Below are positions 34,142 through 43,125 of a stretch of 64,000 nt of DNA, one piece after another. Below the pieces are notes generated by a model that ran no database searches, had not been told where the DNA came from, and saw nothing but the letters and a program-made list of their open reading frames with translations. The position numbers were made by a program, and so were the translations under genes. This DNA comes from CAVUFH01 sp963740835 (lineage in GTDB: Bacteria > Actinomycetota > Acidimicrobiia > IMCC26256 > PALSA-610): contig CAVUFH010000003.1 in NCBI GenBank assembly GCA_963740835.1, forward strand, positions 1,240,001 through 1,304,000, read 5' to 3'. Every line of letters starts with the position of its first letter. Position 1 is the first letter of the stretch.

Positions 34142-34990
34142 GTGGCCACGGCTGAGCGTGACGGCCGCAAACACGTCTGGCGCAGGCGTTGGGCGGTGGT
34201 GGCGATCGTCGTCGTCCTGGTGCTGACGTCGATGGGCGTGTGGACGATGCGCCGCTGGCAGGAGCGCGGTCCGGATCGAGCCTCCGTCAGCGCGGCCGTC
34301 GATCGCTTCCGTTCCTCGTCGACGCGGCCGGCCGCAGACGGTTCACTGACGCCCGCGCCGGGCGTCTACAGGTACTCGGGGTCGGGGCGGGAACGACTCT
34401 CGTTCCTCTCCACCACGCAATCCCAAGGGCCCGAGCTGCCCGCGACGGTCGTCGTCGGCTCCGACGGCTGTTGGACGTTCGAGATCGAGTACAACTCGTT
34501 CCACCGGCAGAGCTGGGAGTGGTGCGAACGCGACGGCAAGCTCGTCGAACTTGGTGGCACCACTGATCAGAAGTTCGACTTCGCCGCGTTCCAGATGGAC
34601 GAGACGAGCCGGCTCGTGTGCGATCCGCCCTTCGTGGCGTTCGATCGCGAGGTGCATTCGGGTGACACCGTCGCGACGCATTGTCGCGGTCATTCCGAGA
34701 CAACGGGCACCGACATGTCATCGGACGGCACCATGCGCTTCGCGGGACGCGAAACCGTGGTCGTCGCGGGCCGGCGGCTTGCCGCGCTGCACTACGCGGC
34801 CGATCGAAAGCTGACCGGAGACCAGCACGGTCAGGAGCACCTCGACATGTGGCTGTCTGCCGCGAACGGGCTCCCGCTCCGCAACGACCGCCACATCACG
34901 GTCGTGTCGCCTGCCCCGGCGCCGCTCGACTCGGTGACCTACGAGGAGCGAGGCCACTGGGAGCTGGCAAGCGAACGCGTGCGTACCTGA
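34142..34990 (+). CDS. Hypothetical membrane-anchored protein
   Basis: 282 residues with a basic N-terminus and one membrane segment (WAVVAIVVVLVLTSMGVWTM), then an extracytoplasmic domain with PGVYRYSGSGRERLSFL, GSDGCWTFEIEYNSFHRQSW and three or four cysteines. The family is not recognised. It starts 12 bp after the esterase-like gene, so cotranscription is likely. Confidence 0.6.
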   Translation: MATAERDGRKHVWRRRWAVVAIVVVLVLTSMGVWTMRRWQERGPDRASVSAAVDRFRSSSTRPAADGSLTPAPGVYRYSGSGRERLSFLSTTQSQGPELPATVVVGSDGCWTFEIEYNSFHRQSWEWCERDGKLVELGGTTDQKFDFAAFQMDETSRLVCDPPFVAFDREVHSGDTVATHCRGHSETTGTDMSSDGTMRFAGRETVVVAGRRLAALHYAADRKLTGDQHGQEHLDMWLSAANGLPLRNDRHITVVSPAPAPLDSVTYEERGHWELASERVRT

Positions 34991-35025
34991 ACGTGCTCGT
35001 GCGGTGACGCAAGGCCCGGCGCGCC

Positions 35026-35877
35026 TCAGGCCGTCGGAGCGGTCCCCCACACCTCGCGCAGCTCCGCCGGGAGAACCGCGCTGACGTCGTCGGTCTCCTC
35101 CGGGACGAGCGACCGCAAGGTTGCGACGACGCGGCGCGTGAGCTCGGCCGCGAACTCGGGTGCGATCGCCTCCTCGGCGCGTACCGCGGTGACGAGATCG
35201 TCGAAGGTGCGATACCGCTCGGCGTGGGCGCCGTGTCGTTGCGGCGGCCCCGCCAACTCCTTCACGTCATCGGGAAGATGCGCGAGAACTTGCTCCCGTT
35301 CGCCCTCCGGGATGCGATCGAGGAACCGGCACAGCACCGCGTGCGCGGCCACGCGAGGTTCGCTCGCGCCCGCGTGTGAGGCAGCCTCGAGCAGCACCTG
35401 CCGCGCGTGCGACGGCGGGAGCGGTGCGGCACGCCCGAGCGAAGGGCGCGTGTCGCCTCGGATCAGCCCGGCGTGCAGATGTGACTCGACGCCGTCGATG
35501 CCGGCGACTTCCAAGACCGACTGCTCGATCACGAGCGCTTCGTACGCGCTGGCGACGTCACCGTGCAGGAACGCGATGTGGTGCGTGACCATGACGTGGA
35601 CATGGGGCACGTCGAGCCGCTTGAGCACCGGTCCGATGGTCGAGCGGACCCGGTCGGCGAGGATGTCGTCGCTCACGTCCGGATCGGGTTGCCGCCCGGC
35701 CAAGCGGTACAGGATGCCCGGCGCGGTGCCCACCGCGTAGCGGACGTCGCGCGCCATCCGGTCCGCCAGCCGGCGGATGGCACGGCCTCCGGGGGTGTCG
35801 GGCGCGGCCACCGCCGCCGCACCGAGAAGCCCGGCGGCCATGGCGGTTCCTTGTACGAGTCGTTTCGTCACGCGCAT
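35026..35877 (-). CDS. BON-like and DUF2267 domain protein
   Basis: 283 residues. After a short hydrophobic stretch (GTAMAAGLLGAAAVAAPDTPG) comes a BON-like region (about 75-140, with HVHVMVTHHIAFLHGDV) and then DUF2267-type repeats (HAVLCRFLDRIPEGEREQVL and FAAELTRRVVATLRSL). Such proteins occur in stress or envelope clusters of Actinomycetota. ATG 35877 has a perfect AGGAGG and overlaps the end of the upstream flavin-binding gene by 10 nt. Confidence 0.7.
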   Translation of the reverse strand: MRVTKRLVQGTAMAAGLLGAAAVAAPDTPGGRAIRRLADRMARDVRYAVGTAPGILYRLAGRQPDPDVSDDILADRVRSTIGPVLKRLDVPHVHVMVTHHIAFLHGDVASAYEALVIEQSVLEVAGIDGVESHLHAGLIRGDTRPSLGRAAPLPPSHARQVLLEAASHAGASEPRVAAHAVLCRFLDRIPEGEREQVLAHLPDDVKELAGPPQRHGAHAERYRTFDDLVTAVRAEEAIAPEFAAELTRRVVATLRSLVPEETDDVSAVLPAELREVWGTAPTA

Positions 35878-36359
35878 GGGTTCCTCCTGACGCGTCGCCC
35901 GGTGATGGCACCGGGTCGTATCCGCACCCAGTGCTCCTTCGCGCCGGGGTTCCACGGTCCGACTTCGAGCAGCTTCAGCCGCGAGCCTTCGCGTGGGGGG
36001 TCGATCAGTTCCGCGCGCCCGACGACGAGCACGCTCCAACCGCTTTCGTCGCGATCGTCGTCGCCGCTGTCGATCTCGAACGCCACGCGTTGTCCGATCG
36101 CGCCGCGGAGTTTGTTCCCCGCGTCGGTCCGGAACACGATCGCGTCACCGTCGAGCGTGTAGTTGACCGGCAGGACCAGCGGCTGTCCGGCGATCACCAC
36201 CCCCAAGCGTCCGAGGATGTGCTCGCCGAGCAACCCGAGACAGGTCGTGCGGTCGATGGACTCGAACGCGAGGGGGGATTCGGACCCGAGCGGGCCGCGG
36301 TCGGGTGGTGAGTGCGACATATCTGCCGATTCCTGGTTCGATCGGTCGAACTGATGCAT
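35868..36359 (-). CDS. Pyridoxamine 5'-phosphate oxidase-fold flavin/nitroreductase-like protein
   Basis: 163 residues of the split-barrel FMN-binding fold: LGEHILGRLGVVIAGQPLVL, PVNYTLDGDAIVFRTDAGNK and VAFEIDSGDDDRDESGWSVL are the usual blocks of the actinobacterial PPOX class linked to F420 or FMN. ATG 36359 has GGAGGT just upstream; a second ATG at 36320 is possible. It forms a two-gene unit with the DUF2267 gene. Confidence 0.78.
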   Translation of the reverse strand: MHQFDRSNQESADMSHSPPDRGPLGSESPLAFESIDRTTCLGLLGEHILGRLGVVIAGQPLVLPVNYTLDGDAIVFRTDAGNKLRGAIGQRVAFEIDSGDDDRDESGWSVLVVGRAELIDPPREGSRLKLLEVGPWNPGAKEHWVRIRPGAITGRRVRRNPCA

Positions 36360-36455
36360 CGCACCTCCGCTCGCCGCTCCGGATGCGTTTCCCGCCCTTT
36401 CGTCGAGGATGGACGCTCCCGGCCGCGAGAGGCAGGGGCGAACGACCTTTCCGTG

Positions 36456-36478
36456 CGCACCGGAGCCGTGCCGGTGCG
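36456..36478. repeat. Inverted repeat in the 36.4-36.5 kb intergenic region
   Basis: CGCACCGG and CCGGTGCG form an 8-bp stem around a 7-base loop, between the divergent flavin-binding and VOC genes. No T-tract follows, so an operator is as likely as a hairpin in RNA. Nothing else is apparent in this 174-bp gap. Confidence 0.45.
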
Positions 36479-36533
36479 GGAATAGCTTGCGAGGGCAGCG
36501 ATTTCTGCTGCTCCGCGGGGGAGAGGGGACCGG

Positions 36534-36917
36534 ATGGGTGTGGAGCTGAACCACACGATCGTGTGGTGTCGCGATCAGCAGCTGTCTGCGTCGTTCCTGT
36601 CGGAGGTGCTCGGACTCGAACCGCCGGCGCGGTTCGGTCCGTTCCTGATCGTCGAAGTGGGCAACGGGGTCTCGCTCGACTTCCACGACACCGACGGCGA
36701 GATCGCCGCGCAGCACTACGCGTTCCTCATCAGTGAGCCGGAGTTCGACGAGATCTTCGAACGGATCGTCGCGCGCGAGCTCGAGCATTGGGCCGACCCG
36801 ATGCTCAGCCGCCCGGGTGTGATCAACCACAACGACGGTGGTCGCGGTGTGTACTTCAAGGATCCCGACGGCCACCTGCTCGAGATCATCACGCGCCCCT
36901 ACGGGAGCGGTGCCTGA
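36534..36917 (+). CDS. VOC-family (glyoxalase/dioxygenase-fold) protein
   Basis: 127 residues. VELNHTIVWCRDQQLSASFL begins the first beta-alpha-beta unit with His as first metal ligand, and GRGVYFKDPDGHLLEIIT ends the second with His and Glu ligands. Single-domain metal-dependent enzymes of this size isomerise or cleave small molecules; substrate unknown. GAGAGGGG precedes the ATG. Confidence 0.78.
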   Translation: MGVELNHTIVWCRDQQLSASFLSEVLGLEPPARFGPFLIVEVGNGVSLDFHDTDGEIAAQHYAFLISEPEFDEIFERIVARELEHWADPMLSRPGVINHNDGGRGVYFKDPDGHLLEIITRPYGSGA

Positions 36918-36951
36918 CGGCGCCCACGGAGTGGTGACTGAGGGCGTTGCG

Positions 36952-36957
36952 TACGCT
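36952..36957 (+). promoter_or_regulatory. Predicted -10 (TACGCT) of the flavin reductase gene
   Basis: TACGCT ends 6 nt before ATG 36964; this favours the ATG over the adjacent in-frame GTG at 36961. Confidence 0.45.
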
Positions 36958-36963
36958 CGGGTG

Positions 36964-37512
36964 ATGGCAGTCAAAGAGGGTCCCGTACCGCCGTTCCCTG
37001 AAGGCGCCGACGCCGAGGAGTACGACCGATTGCGCCGGCGTGTGCTCTGGAAGATGCCATCAGGGCTCTACGTGATCGGGAGCACCGACAAAGCTGACCG
37101 GCGCAACGGCATGACGCTGAATTGGGCGACGCAGGTGTCGTTCGATCCGAAGTGGCTCGGCATCGGTGTCGAGCAGGACGCGTTCACCCACGAACTGATC
37201 GTCGCCGGTGGCGTCTTCTCCCTCTCTGTCATCGACCGCGAGGATCGGGCGATCGTCCGCAAGTTCACCAAGCCGGTCGAGGTCGATCTCGCCGCGAGGA
37301 CGTTGAACGACTTCCCCTACATCGACGGCCCGATCACGGGCGCGCCGGTGCTCGCGCAATCGGTGGCCTACGTCGAGTGCGAGGTCCGGCAGTCGGTCGA
37401 CATCGGCAACCACACCCTGTTCCTCGGAGAAGTGGTCAACGCCGCCTTCCTCAAGTCCGAGGACACCGAGGTCCTGAGGATGGAAGACACGAGGATGAAC
37501 TACGGCGGCTGA
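36964..37512 (+). CDS. Flavin reductase-like protein
   Basis: 182 residues of the flavin reductase/split-barrel family. VLWKMPSGLYVIGSTDKADR and NGMTLNWATQVSFDPKWLGI are the FMN-binding N-terminal signature, followed by FTHELIVAGGVFSLSV. It probably supplies reduced flavin to a monooxygenase or acts directly on a small substrate. A partner is not evident next door. Confidence 0.8.
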   Translation: MAVKEGPVPPFPEGADAEEYDRLRRRVLWKMPSGLYVIGSTDKADRRNGMTLNWATQVSFDPKWLGIGVEQDAFTHELIVAGGVFSLSVIDREDRAIVRKFTKPVEVDLAARTLNDFPYIDGPITGAPVLAQSVAYVECEVRQSVDIGNHTLFLGEVVNAAFLKSEDTEVLRMEDTRMNYGG

Positions 37513-37548
37513 GGCCGTATCGCGGCTGCGCCCCGACCTTCCGCTCGT

Positions 37549-37554
37549 TAACCT
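37549..37554 (+). promoter_or_regulatory. Predicted -10 (TAACCT) of the UbiA gene
   Basis: TAACCT, then 7 nt, then ATG 37562; no ribosome-binding site. Confidence 0.5.
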
Positions 37555-37561
37555 TTCCCCC

Positions 37562-38590
37562 ATGGCGACTTCTGCGGCACGTGTCGAGCGCGCGAAGCAG
37601 GGCAACGTCGTGGCGAACTGGAAGTACGTGCTCACCACGACGAACCCGCCACGCGGGCGCATGGATCCCGTGTCGAAGTGGCTCTACCTGACGCGCGCCG
37701 GTGTGCTGCCGATGACGCTGGTCTCGGCCGCGGTGGCCGGGCTGCTCGCGGTGTACCGGAATGCCGATGTCGCGTGGGGTTGGTTTGCGCTGTCGGCAAT
37801 CGGCCTCGTGCTCGCGCACATGTCGAACAACCTCATGAACGACCTGTTCGACCTCGAGGTCGGCACGGACCGCGAGGAGTACCCGCGCAACCTTTACTCA
37901 CCGCATCCGGTGCTCTCGGGCGTCGTGACGCGCCGGCAGCTCGCGACGTACGCGCTGCTCGTCAACTGCCTGTGCCTCGCGATCATGATCGTGCTCGCGG
38001 TCGCGCGTGGCTGGCCGATCATCGCGTTCGCGCTCGGTGGGTTCCTGCTCTCCGCCGCGTACACGGCACCGCCGTTGCGGCTGAAGAAGCACGGCCTCGG
38101 CGAGCCGACGGTGCTCGTGGTCTGGGGGCCGCTGATGGTCGGTGGCACCTATTACGCGGCTACGGGGCAGATCCCCGGGGCGGTCGTGCTCGCGTCGCTG
38201 CCGTACGCGCTCCTGTGCACGACCGTGCTGATGGGCAAGCACATCGACAAGATTCCGTGGGACGGCCCCGACGGCACACATACCCTGCCCGTGATCTTGG
38301 GCGAAGCGCGGGCGCGCGCCGTCACGAAGGGCATGTTCGTCGGCTTCTACGCTTCGATCGTCGCGCTGGTGATCGCGCAGGTGTTGCCGGTGGCATCGCT
38401 GCTGGTGTTCGCGTCGCTGCCGATCATGGTGCGCACCTGGAAGGCGTACTCGGCGCCGAAACCCGAGGTCTCGCCGGTGCCGAATCCGGTGTGGCCGCTG
38501 TGGTTCGCGGCGATGTCGTTCCTCGTCACCCGCCGCGCGGGCGGCTTGTTCGTCCTCGGATTGCTCGCGGGCGCCATCCTCGGCTGGTGA
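37562..38590 (+). CDS. UbiA-family prenyltransferase (second in the window)
   Basis: A 342-residue membrane prenyltransferase. First Asp motif NNLMNDLFDLEVGTD; second region DKIPWDGPDGTHTLP, with GEARARAVTKG after it. It is only distantly like menA at 7 kb, and the extended N-terminus (about 45 residues) differs. Substrate could be a quinone head group or another aromatic. It lies between a flavin reductase and an acyl-CoA synthetase, not with men genes. Confidence 0.85.
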   Translation: MATSAARVERAKQGNVVANWKYVLTTTNPPRGRMDPVSKWLYLTRAGVLPMTLVSAAVAGLLAVYRNADVAWGWFALSAIGLVLAHMSNNLMNDLFDLEVGTDREEYPRNLYSPHPVLSGVVTRRQLATYALLVNCLCLAIMIVLAVARGWPIIAFALGGFLLSAAYTAPPLRLKKHGLGEPTVLVVWGPLMVGGTYYAATGQIPGAVVLASLPYALLCTTVLMGKHIDKIPWDGPDGTHTLPVILGEARARAVTKGMFVGFYASIVALVIAQVLPVASLLVFASLPIMVRTWKAYSAPKPEVSPVPNPVWPLWFAAMSFLVTRRAGGLFVLGLLAGAILGW

Positions 38591-38624
38591 CTCGGGGGCG
38601 GTGACGCGCCCGCTGAGCAGCATC

Positions 38625-38630
38625 TACGCT
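38625..38630 (+). promoter_or_regulatory. Predicted -10 (TACGCT) of the acyl-CoA synthetase gene
   Basis: TACGCT, then 6 nt, then ATG 38637. It supports this start over the upstream GTG at 38601. Confidence 0.5.
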
Positions 38631-38636
38631 CCGGTC

Positions 38637-40265
38637 ATGACACCGAGCACGATGCAGGATTTCCCGCTCACGATCACCGCGATCCTGCGCCACGGGCGCC
38701 GTGTATACGCCGACAGCGAGTGCGTCACGTGGACCGACAGCGGCGCGCGCCGCGCGACCTTTGCCGAAGTCGCCGACAACGCTGACCGGCTCGCGGCCGC
38801 GCTCACGAAACTGGGCGTGCGCGACGGTGACCGCGTCGGCACGTTCTGCTGGAACACGCAGGAGCACCTGGAGGCCTACTTCGCGATCCCGTGCCTTGGC
38901 GCGGTGCTGCACACGTTGAACATCCGGCTCTTCCCCGAGCAGCTTGCGTACGTCATCAATCACGGCGAGGACAAGGTCGTGATCGTCGACGACACGCTCG
39001 TACCGGTACTCGCACGCGTGGTCGAAGAATTGCAGACGGTCGAGCGGTTCATCGTGGTCGGCGATGGTGACGCATCCGCGCTCGGCGACCGCGAAGTGCT
39101 GCGCTACCACGAACTCCTGGCGGCCGAGCAGCCCGGGTTCGAGTACCCGGAGCTCGACGAACGGCAGGCCGCGGCGATGTGTTATACGTCGGGCACGACA
39201 GGTAACCCCAAGGGCGTCGCGTACTCGCACCGGTCGTCGTACCTGCACTCGCTCGTCGCCACGACGCCGACGGCGCTCGGACTCTCCGAACGCGATCGGG
39301 TCCTCACAATCGTTCCGATGTTCCACGCGAACGCATGGGGCATTCCGTATGCGTCGTTCATCTGTGGCGCGTCCGTCGTGATGCCGAACCGATTCCTCCA
39401 GGCGCCGCTGCTCACTGACATGATCAAGGCGGAAGCGGTGACGTTCTCCGGCGCGGTGCCGACGATCTGGGCCGACATCCTGCGTTACGGCGAAGCGCAC
39501 GAGATCGACCTCTCGACCCTGCGCATGATCATCTGCGGCGGCTCCGCGGTGCCGCGCGCGCTCATGGACGGGCTGATGGAGCGCTACCGGGTGCGTGTCG
39601 TCCAGGGCTGGGGGATGACCGAGACGTCGCCGCTCGCCGCGGTCTCTCACGCGCCCGCGTCGGTCGACATGCAGTCGCCCGAAGAGGTCGACTGGCGGTC
39701 GATGACGGGCCGGGTGGTCGCCGGTGTCGAGCTGCGCATCGTTGACGATCGTGGCGATCCGCTGCCCTGGGATGGTGAAGCCGTCGGCGAGATCGAGGTG
39801 CGGGGTCCATGGATCACCGCGTCGTACTACCGCGATGACGCACCCGAGAAGTTCGACGACGGCTGGTTGCGCACCGGTGACGTCGGGTCGGTCAACGCGA
39901 AGGGCTACATCCAGATCACCGACCGCGCCAAGGACGTGATCAAGTCCGGTGGCGAGTGGATCAGCTCGGTCGAGCTCGAGAACCACTTGATGGCGCACCC
40001 GGCGGTGATCGAAGCGAGCGTGATCGGCGTGCCCGATGCGCGCTGGCAGGAACGCCCGCTCGCGTGCGTGGTCGTGAAGGACGGCGCGGTGGTCGACGCC
40101 GCCGAGCTCTCGGAGTTCCTCGGCGCGCACGTCGCGAAGTGGCAGGTGCCAGAGCGCTGGGCGTTCATCGACGAGGTTCCGAAGACCTCCGTGGGCAAAT
40201 TCGACAAGAAGGTGCTGCGCGCCCGCCACGAGAAAGGCGACCTCGTTGTCGAACTCCTGGATTGA
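38637..40265 (+). CDS. Fatty-acyl-CoA synthetase
   Basis: A 542-residue adenylate-forming enzyme. AMP-binding motif CYTSGTTGNPKGVAYSH (about residues 181-197), GWGMTETSPLA, GWLRTGDVGSVNAKGYIQIT and VGKFDKKVLR with the catalytic lysine are complete. It resembles medium/long-chain acyl-CoA synthetases of Actinomycetota, activating a carboxylic acid to its CoA thioester for beta-oxidation or lipid synthesis. Confidence 0.87.
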   Translation: MTPSTMQDFPLTITAILRHGRRVYADSECVTWTDSGARRATFAEVADNADRLAAALTKLGVRDGDRVGTFCWNTQEHLEAYFAIPCLGAVLHTLNIRLFPEQLAYVINHGEDKVVIVDDTLVPVLARVVEELQTVERFIVVGDGDASALGDREVLRYHELLAAEQPGFEYPELDERQAAAMCYTSGTTGNPKGVAYSHRSSYLHSLVATTPTALGLSERDRVLTIVPMFHANAWGIPYASFICGASVVMPNRFLQAPLLTDMIKAEAVTFSGAVPTIWADILRYGEAHEIDLSTLRMIICGGSAVPRALMDGLMERYRVRVVQGWGMTETSPLAAVSHAPASVDMQSPEEVDWRSMTGRVVAGVELRIVDDRGDPLPWDGEAVGEIEVRGPWITASYYRDDAPEKFDDGWLRTGDVGSVNAKGYIQITDRAKDVIKSGGEWISSVELENHLMAHPAVIEASVIGVPDARWQERPLACVVVKDGAVVDAAELSEFLGAHVAKWQVPERWAFIDEVPKTSVGKFDKKVLRARHEKGDLVVELLD

Positions 40266-40368
40266 ACGAAGCGGAGCCCCGCCTGCCGAAGGCCGCTCCG
40301 GCGCGAAGCGGCGTGACCCATCGTGGATTGAGGAGAGACGGAACGCGAATGACGGCGGCCCATCGGGC

Positions 40369-41034
40369 GTGGAAGCGGCGCCGGCCGCGACGGTCGTGCT
40401 GCTGCGCGACGGCGAGACCGGGCTCGAGGTGTTGCTCGGGCGCCGCTCGTCGAAGCTGAAGTTCCATGGCGGAGCGTGGGTGTTTCCCGGCGGCCGCATC
40501 GATCCCGAGGACTATGTCGACGATCCCGCCGACGTCGATGCGGCCGCGCGCCGCGCCGCTGCGCGCGAAGCGAAAGAAGAAGCGGGTGTCGACGTCGATC
40601 CCGACGCGCTCATCCACTTCTCCAACTGGACCACGCCCGACATCTCACCCAAGCGCTTCGCGACGTGGTTCTTCGTCGGCCCGGTTGCCGGCGGCACCGC
40701 GATCGCCGACGGTGCGGAAACCGACGCGATCCAGTGGTTCGGCCCGGACGAGGCGCTGGCCGCGCACGCGGCCGGAGCGATCGAGCTCGCGCCGCCGCAG
40801 CACGTCTCGTTGCTCGACTTGCGCGCGTACGCCAGCGTCGCGGACGCGATGGCCGCTGTCGCCGCCGCGCTGCCGATCGACTACACGCCCCGCTTCCACT
40901 TCACCGAAGATGGGGGCGCCATCTGCGTGTACCGCGAAGACGTCGCCTACGAGGACTTCGCGCTCCTGGACGCGGAAGGCCCGCGTCACCGGCTTTACCT
41001 CCGTGACGCGGGCTGGAACTACATCCGCGACTGA
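40369..41034 (+). CDS. Nudix hydrolase (NUDT19-like), start region probably frameshifted
   Basis: 221 residues from GTG 40369. The Nudix box is GGRIDPEDYV...AAAREAKEEAGV with an insertion between the Gly and the REAKEEAGV half, as in the larger CoA-diphosphatase-like members; FHGGAWVFPGG precedes it. An ATG at 40349, 12 nt after AGGAGA, is one frame off; adding one C to CCC at 40359-40361 would give MTAAPSGVEAAPAATVVLLR, a natural N-terminus. Either the GTG is the true start or a base is missing. It may hydrolyse CoA derivatives, in line with the preceding acyl-CoA synthetase. Confidence 0.78.
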   Translation: MEAAPAATVVLLRDGETGLEVLLGRRSSKLKFHGGAWVFPGGRIDPEDYVDDPADVDAAARRAAAREAKEEAGVDVDPDALIHFSNWTTPDISPKRFATWFFVGPVAGGTAIADGAETDAIQWFGPDEALAAHAAGAIELAPPQHVSLLDLRAYASVADAMAAVAAALPIDYTPRFHFTEDGGAICVYREDVAYEDFALLDAEGPRHRLYLRDAGWNYIRD

Positions 41035-41038
41035 ATGC

Positions 41039-41701
41039 TTACTTGTCGGGCTGGGGCGTCAGCCGGAGGTAGGGCTTCACTGCCTTCCACCCCTTCGGGA
41101 ACTTCGTCTTCGCGTCATCGTCGGAGACCGTGCCCGCGATGATCACGTCTTCGCCCTGCTTCCAATTAGCCGGCGTCGACACGCTGTAGTTCGCGCTGAG
41201 CTGGAGCGAGTCGATGACGCGCAGCACCTCGTCGAAGTTGCGGCCGGCGGACATCGGGTAGACGAGTATCAGCTTGATCTTCTTGTCGGGCCCGACGACG
41301 AACACGTTGCGGACCGTCATGTTGTCGGCCGGTGTACGCGTGTTCGGGTCACCCGAGGTACTCGCCGGGAGCATGTCGTACAGCTTCGCGACGTTGAAGT
41401 CGGAGTCGGCGATGAGCGGGTAGTTCGGCGCAGTGCCCTGCGTCTCCGCGATGTCGTTGGCCCAGTCCTTGTGCTTCTCGAGCGGGTCGACCGACAGGCC
41501 GAGGATCTTCACGTTGCGCTTGTCGAACTCGGGCTTGATCTTCGCCATGTAGCCGAGCTCGGTCGTGCACACCGGCGTGAAGTCCTTGGGGTGCGAGAAG
41601 AGCACGCCCCAACTGTCGCCCAGGTATTCGTGGAACTTGATCGTGCCTTCGGTGGACTCCGCCGTGAAGTCCGGGGCTTCGTCGCCCAGGTGCAGCGCCA
41701 T
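41039..41701 (-). CDS. 1-Cys peroxiredoxin (Prx6 type)
   Basis: 220 residues. The peroxidatic Cys45 is in HPKDFTPVCTTELG, preceded by WGVLFSHP; there is no second cysteine, so this is the 1-Cys, Prx6-like class with the long C-terminal part (GEDVIIAGTVSDDDAKTKFP). It reduces peroxides in the cytoplasm using an external thiol, possibly mycothiol-linked. ATG 41701 has AGAGAGG upstream. Convergent with the Nudix gene. Confidence 0.9.
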   Translation of the reverse strand: MALHLGDEAPDFTAESTEGTIKFHEYLGDSWGVLFSHPKDFTPVCTTELGYMAKIKPEFDKRNVKILGLSVDPLEKHKDWANDIAETQGTAPNYPLIADSDFNVAKLYDMLPASTSGDPNTRTPADNMTVRNVFVVGPDKKIKLILVYPMSAGRNFDEVLRVIDSLQLSANYSVSTPANWKQGEDVIIAGTVSDDDAKTKFPKGWKAVKPYLRLTPQPDK

Positions 41702-41801
41702 CGCAGTACCTCTCTGTTGCGTTCGGGGAAGCGGTCGCAGGCTATGTCCGCGACCGCGAAAAAGTCGAGTGGCTTGGTCGGGAATCGTCAACCGCGCGGC
41801 C

Positions 41802-43082
41802 ATGCGTACCATTCCCCGGCCCGTGCCTTCCCCGCTCGCTCTCGCCCGCCGGCTCGCCGTCGACGTCCGTCCGCTGCGGGAATCCCGCGACTTCCGGTTG
41901 CTGTGGTGCGGCGAGCTCATCTCGCAGACCGGTTCGCAGATCACGATGGTCGCCCTGTTCGTACAGGTCGACCGGCTGACCGGGTCGACGGCAGCCGTCG
42001 GCGCGATCGGCCTCGTCCAGCTCGGACCGATGGTCTTCGCCTCGCTCTTCGGCGGCCCCCTCATCGACACGCACGACCGGCGCCGCATCCTGCTGCTCGC
42101 GCAGGCCGGGCTCATGGGGTCGTCGACCATCCTCCTCGCCGGCACCGTGCTCGGCGACCCGCCGCTCGCGCTGCTCTACCTCGCCGCCGCCCTCAGCGGC
42201 GCGCTCCTGTCGATCTCGATGCCGACCCGGGCCGCGATGACGCCCAACCTGGTGCCCGCCGCGCTGCTGCCGTCGGCGGCCGCGCTGAACCAGGTGATGT
42301 GGAACAGTGCCATGATCGTCGGGCCCGCGCTCGGTGGGATCGTCGTGAGCGGCCTCGGGCTCGGGTGGGCCTATGGGATCGATGTCGCGACCTACGTGTT
42401 CGCGCTCGGATTCGCGTTCATGCTGCACCCGCAGCTCCCGAACCGGGTGAGCGAGGAGATGGAGCGCGGCTGGTCCGCCGTCAAGGAGGGGCTGCGCTAC
42501 CTGCGGGGCAAGCGAATCCTGCAGTCGACGTTCACCGTCGACATCGTCGCGATGGTGTTCGGCATGCCACGCGCGCTGTTCCCGGTGCTCGCGCGCGAGC
42601 AGTTCGGCGGCGGCCCCGAAGCGGTCGGCTGGCTCTTCAGCGCGGTCGCGTTCGGGGCGCTCGTCGGTGCGCTCGCGTCGGGGTGGGTGTCGCGCATCCG
42701 CCGTCAAGGACTTGCGGTGCTGCTCGCAGTCACCGTGTGGGGGCTCGGCATCATCGCGTTCGGACTCGCGGGCAGCCGACTCGTGATCGCGGCCGCGTTC
42801 CTCGCGGTCGCGGGCGGCGCGGACGTCATCTCCGCGGTCTTCCGCTCGACCATTCAACAGTTGACGGTCCCGGACGAGCTGCGCGGGCGCCTCATGTCGT
42901 TCAACATCCTGGTGGTGGCGGGTGGTCCGCGCCTCGGTGACTTCGAGGCCGGTGTGGTCGCGGCCGCGTTCTCACCGACGGTCTCGATCATCTCGGGCGG
43001 AGTGCTCTGCCTGGTCGGAGTGGGCACGATCGCGACACTCGTCCCGCGTTTCGCCCGTTGGACACCCGGAGATCCTCCGTAG
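41802..43082 (+). CDS. MFS transporter (MFS_3 type)
   Basis: A 426-residue permease with about 12 hydrophobic segments. FRLLWCGELISQTGSQITMV and GGPLIDTHDRRRILLL match the MFS_3 signature around helices 1-3; AALNQVMWNSAMIVGPALGG is the helix 5 pattern. It resembles the MFS at 13.9 kb but is not adjacent to related enzymes. GTG 41823, 10 nt after TACCAT, is an alternative start. Confidence 0.8.
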   Translation: MRTIPRPVPSPLALARRLAVDVRPLRESRDFRLLWCGELISQTGSQITMVALFVQVDRLTGSTAAVGAIGLVQLGPMVFASLFGGPLIDTHDRRRILLLAQAGLMGSSTILLAGTVLGDPPLALLYLAAALSGALLSISMPTRAAMTPNLVPAALLPSAAALNQVMWNSAMIVGPALGGIVVSGLGLGWAYGIDVATYVFALGFAFMLHPQLPNRVSEEMERGWSAVKEGLRYLRGKRILQSTFTVDIVAMVFGMPRALFPVLAREQFGGGPEAVGWLFSAVAFGALVGALASGWVSRIRRQGLAVLLAVTVWGLGIIAFGLAGSRLVIAAAFLAVAGGADVISAVFRSTIQQLTVPDELRGRLMSFNILVVAGGPRLGDFEAGVVAAAFSPTVSIISGGVLCLVGVGTIATLVPRFARWTPGDPP

Positions 43083-43125
43083 GCGACGCGGGATCGCGCG
43101 GATGTTCCGTACGCGCCTAATCCTG

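Noticed and set aside
31751..34174. 807-codon open frame on the minus strand
   Set aside because: Shadow of the permease and erythromycin-esterase-like genes; no domain recognisable.
40466..42940. 824-codon open frame on the plus strand
   Set aside because: Runs out of frame through the Nudix gene and antisense through the peroxiredoxin gene; composition typical of GC-rich shadow frames.
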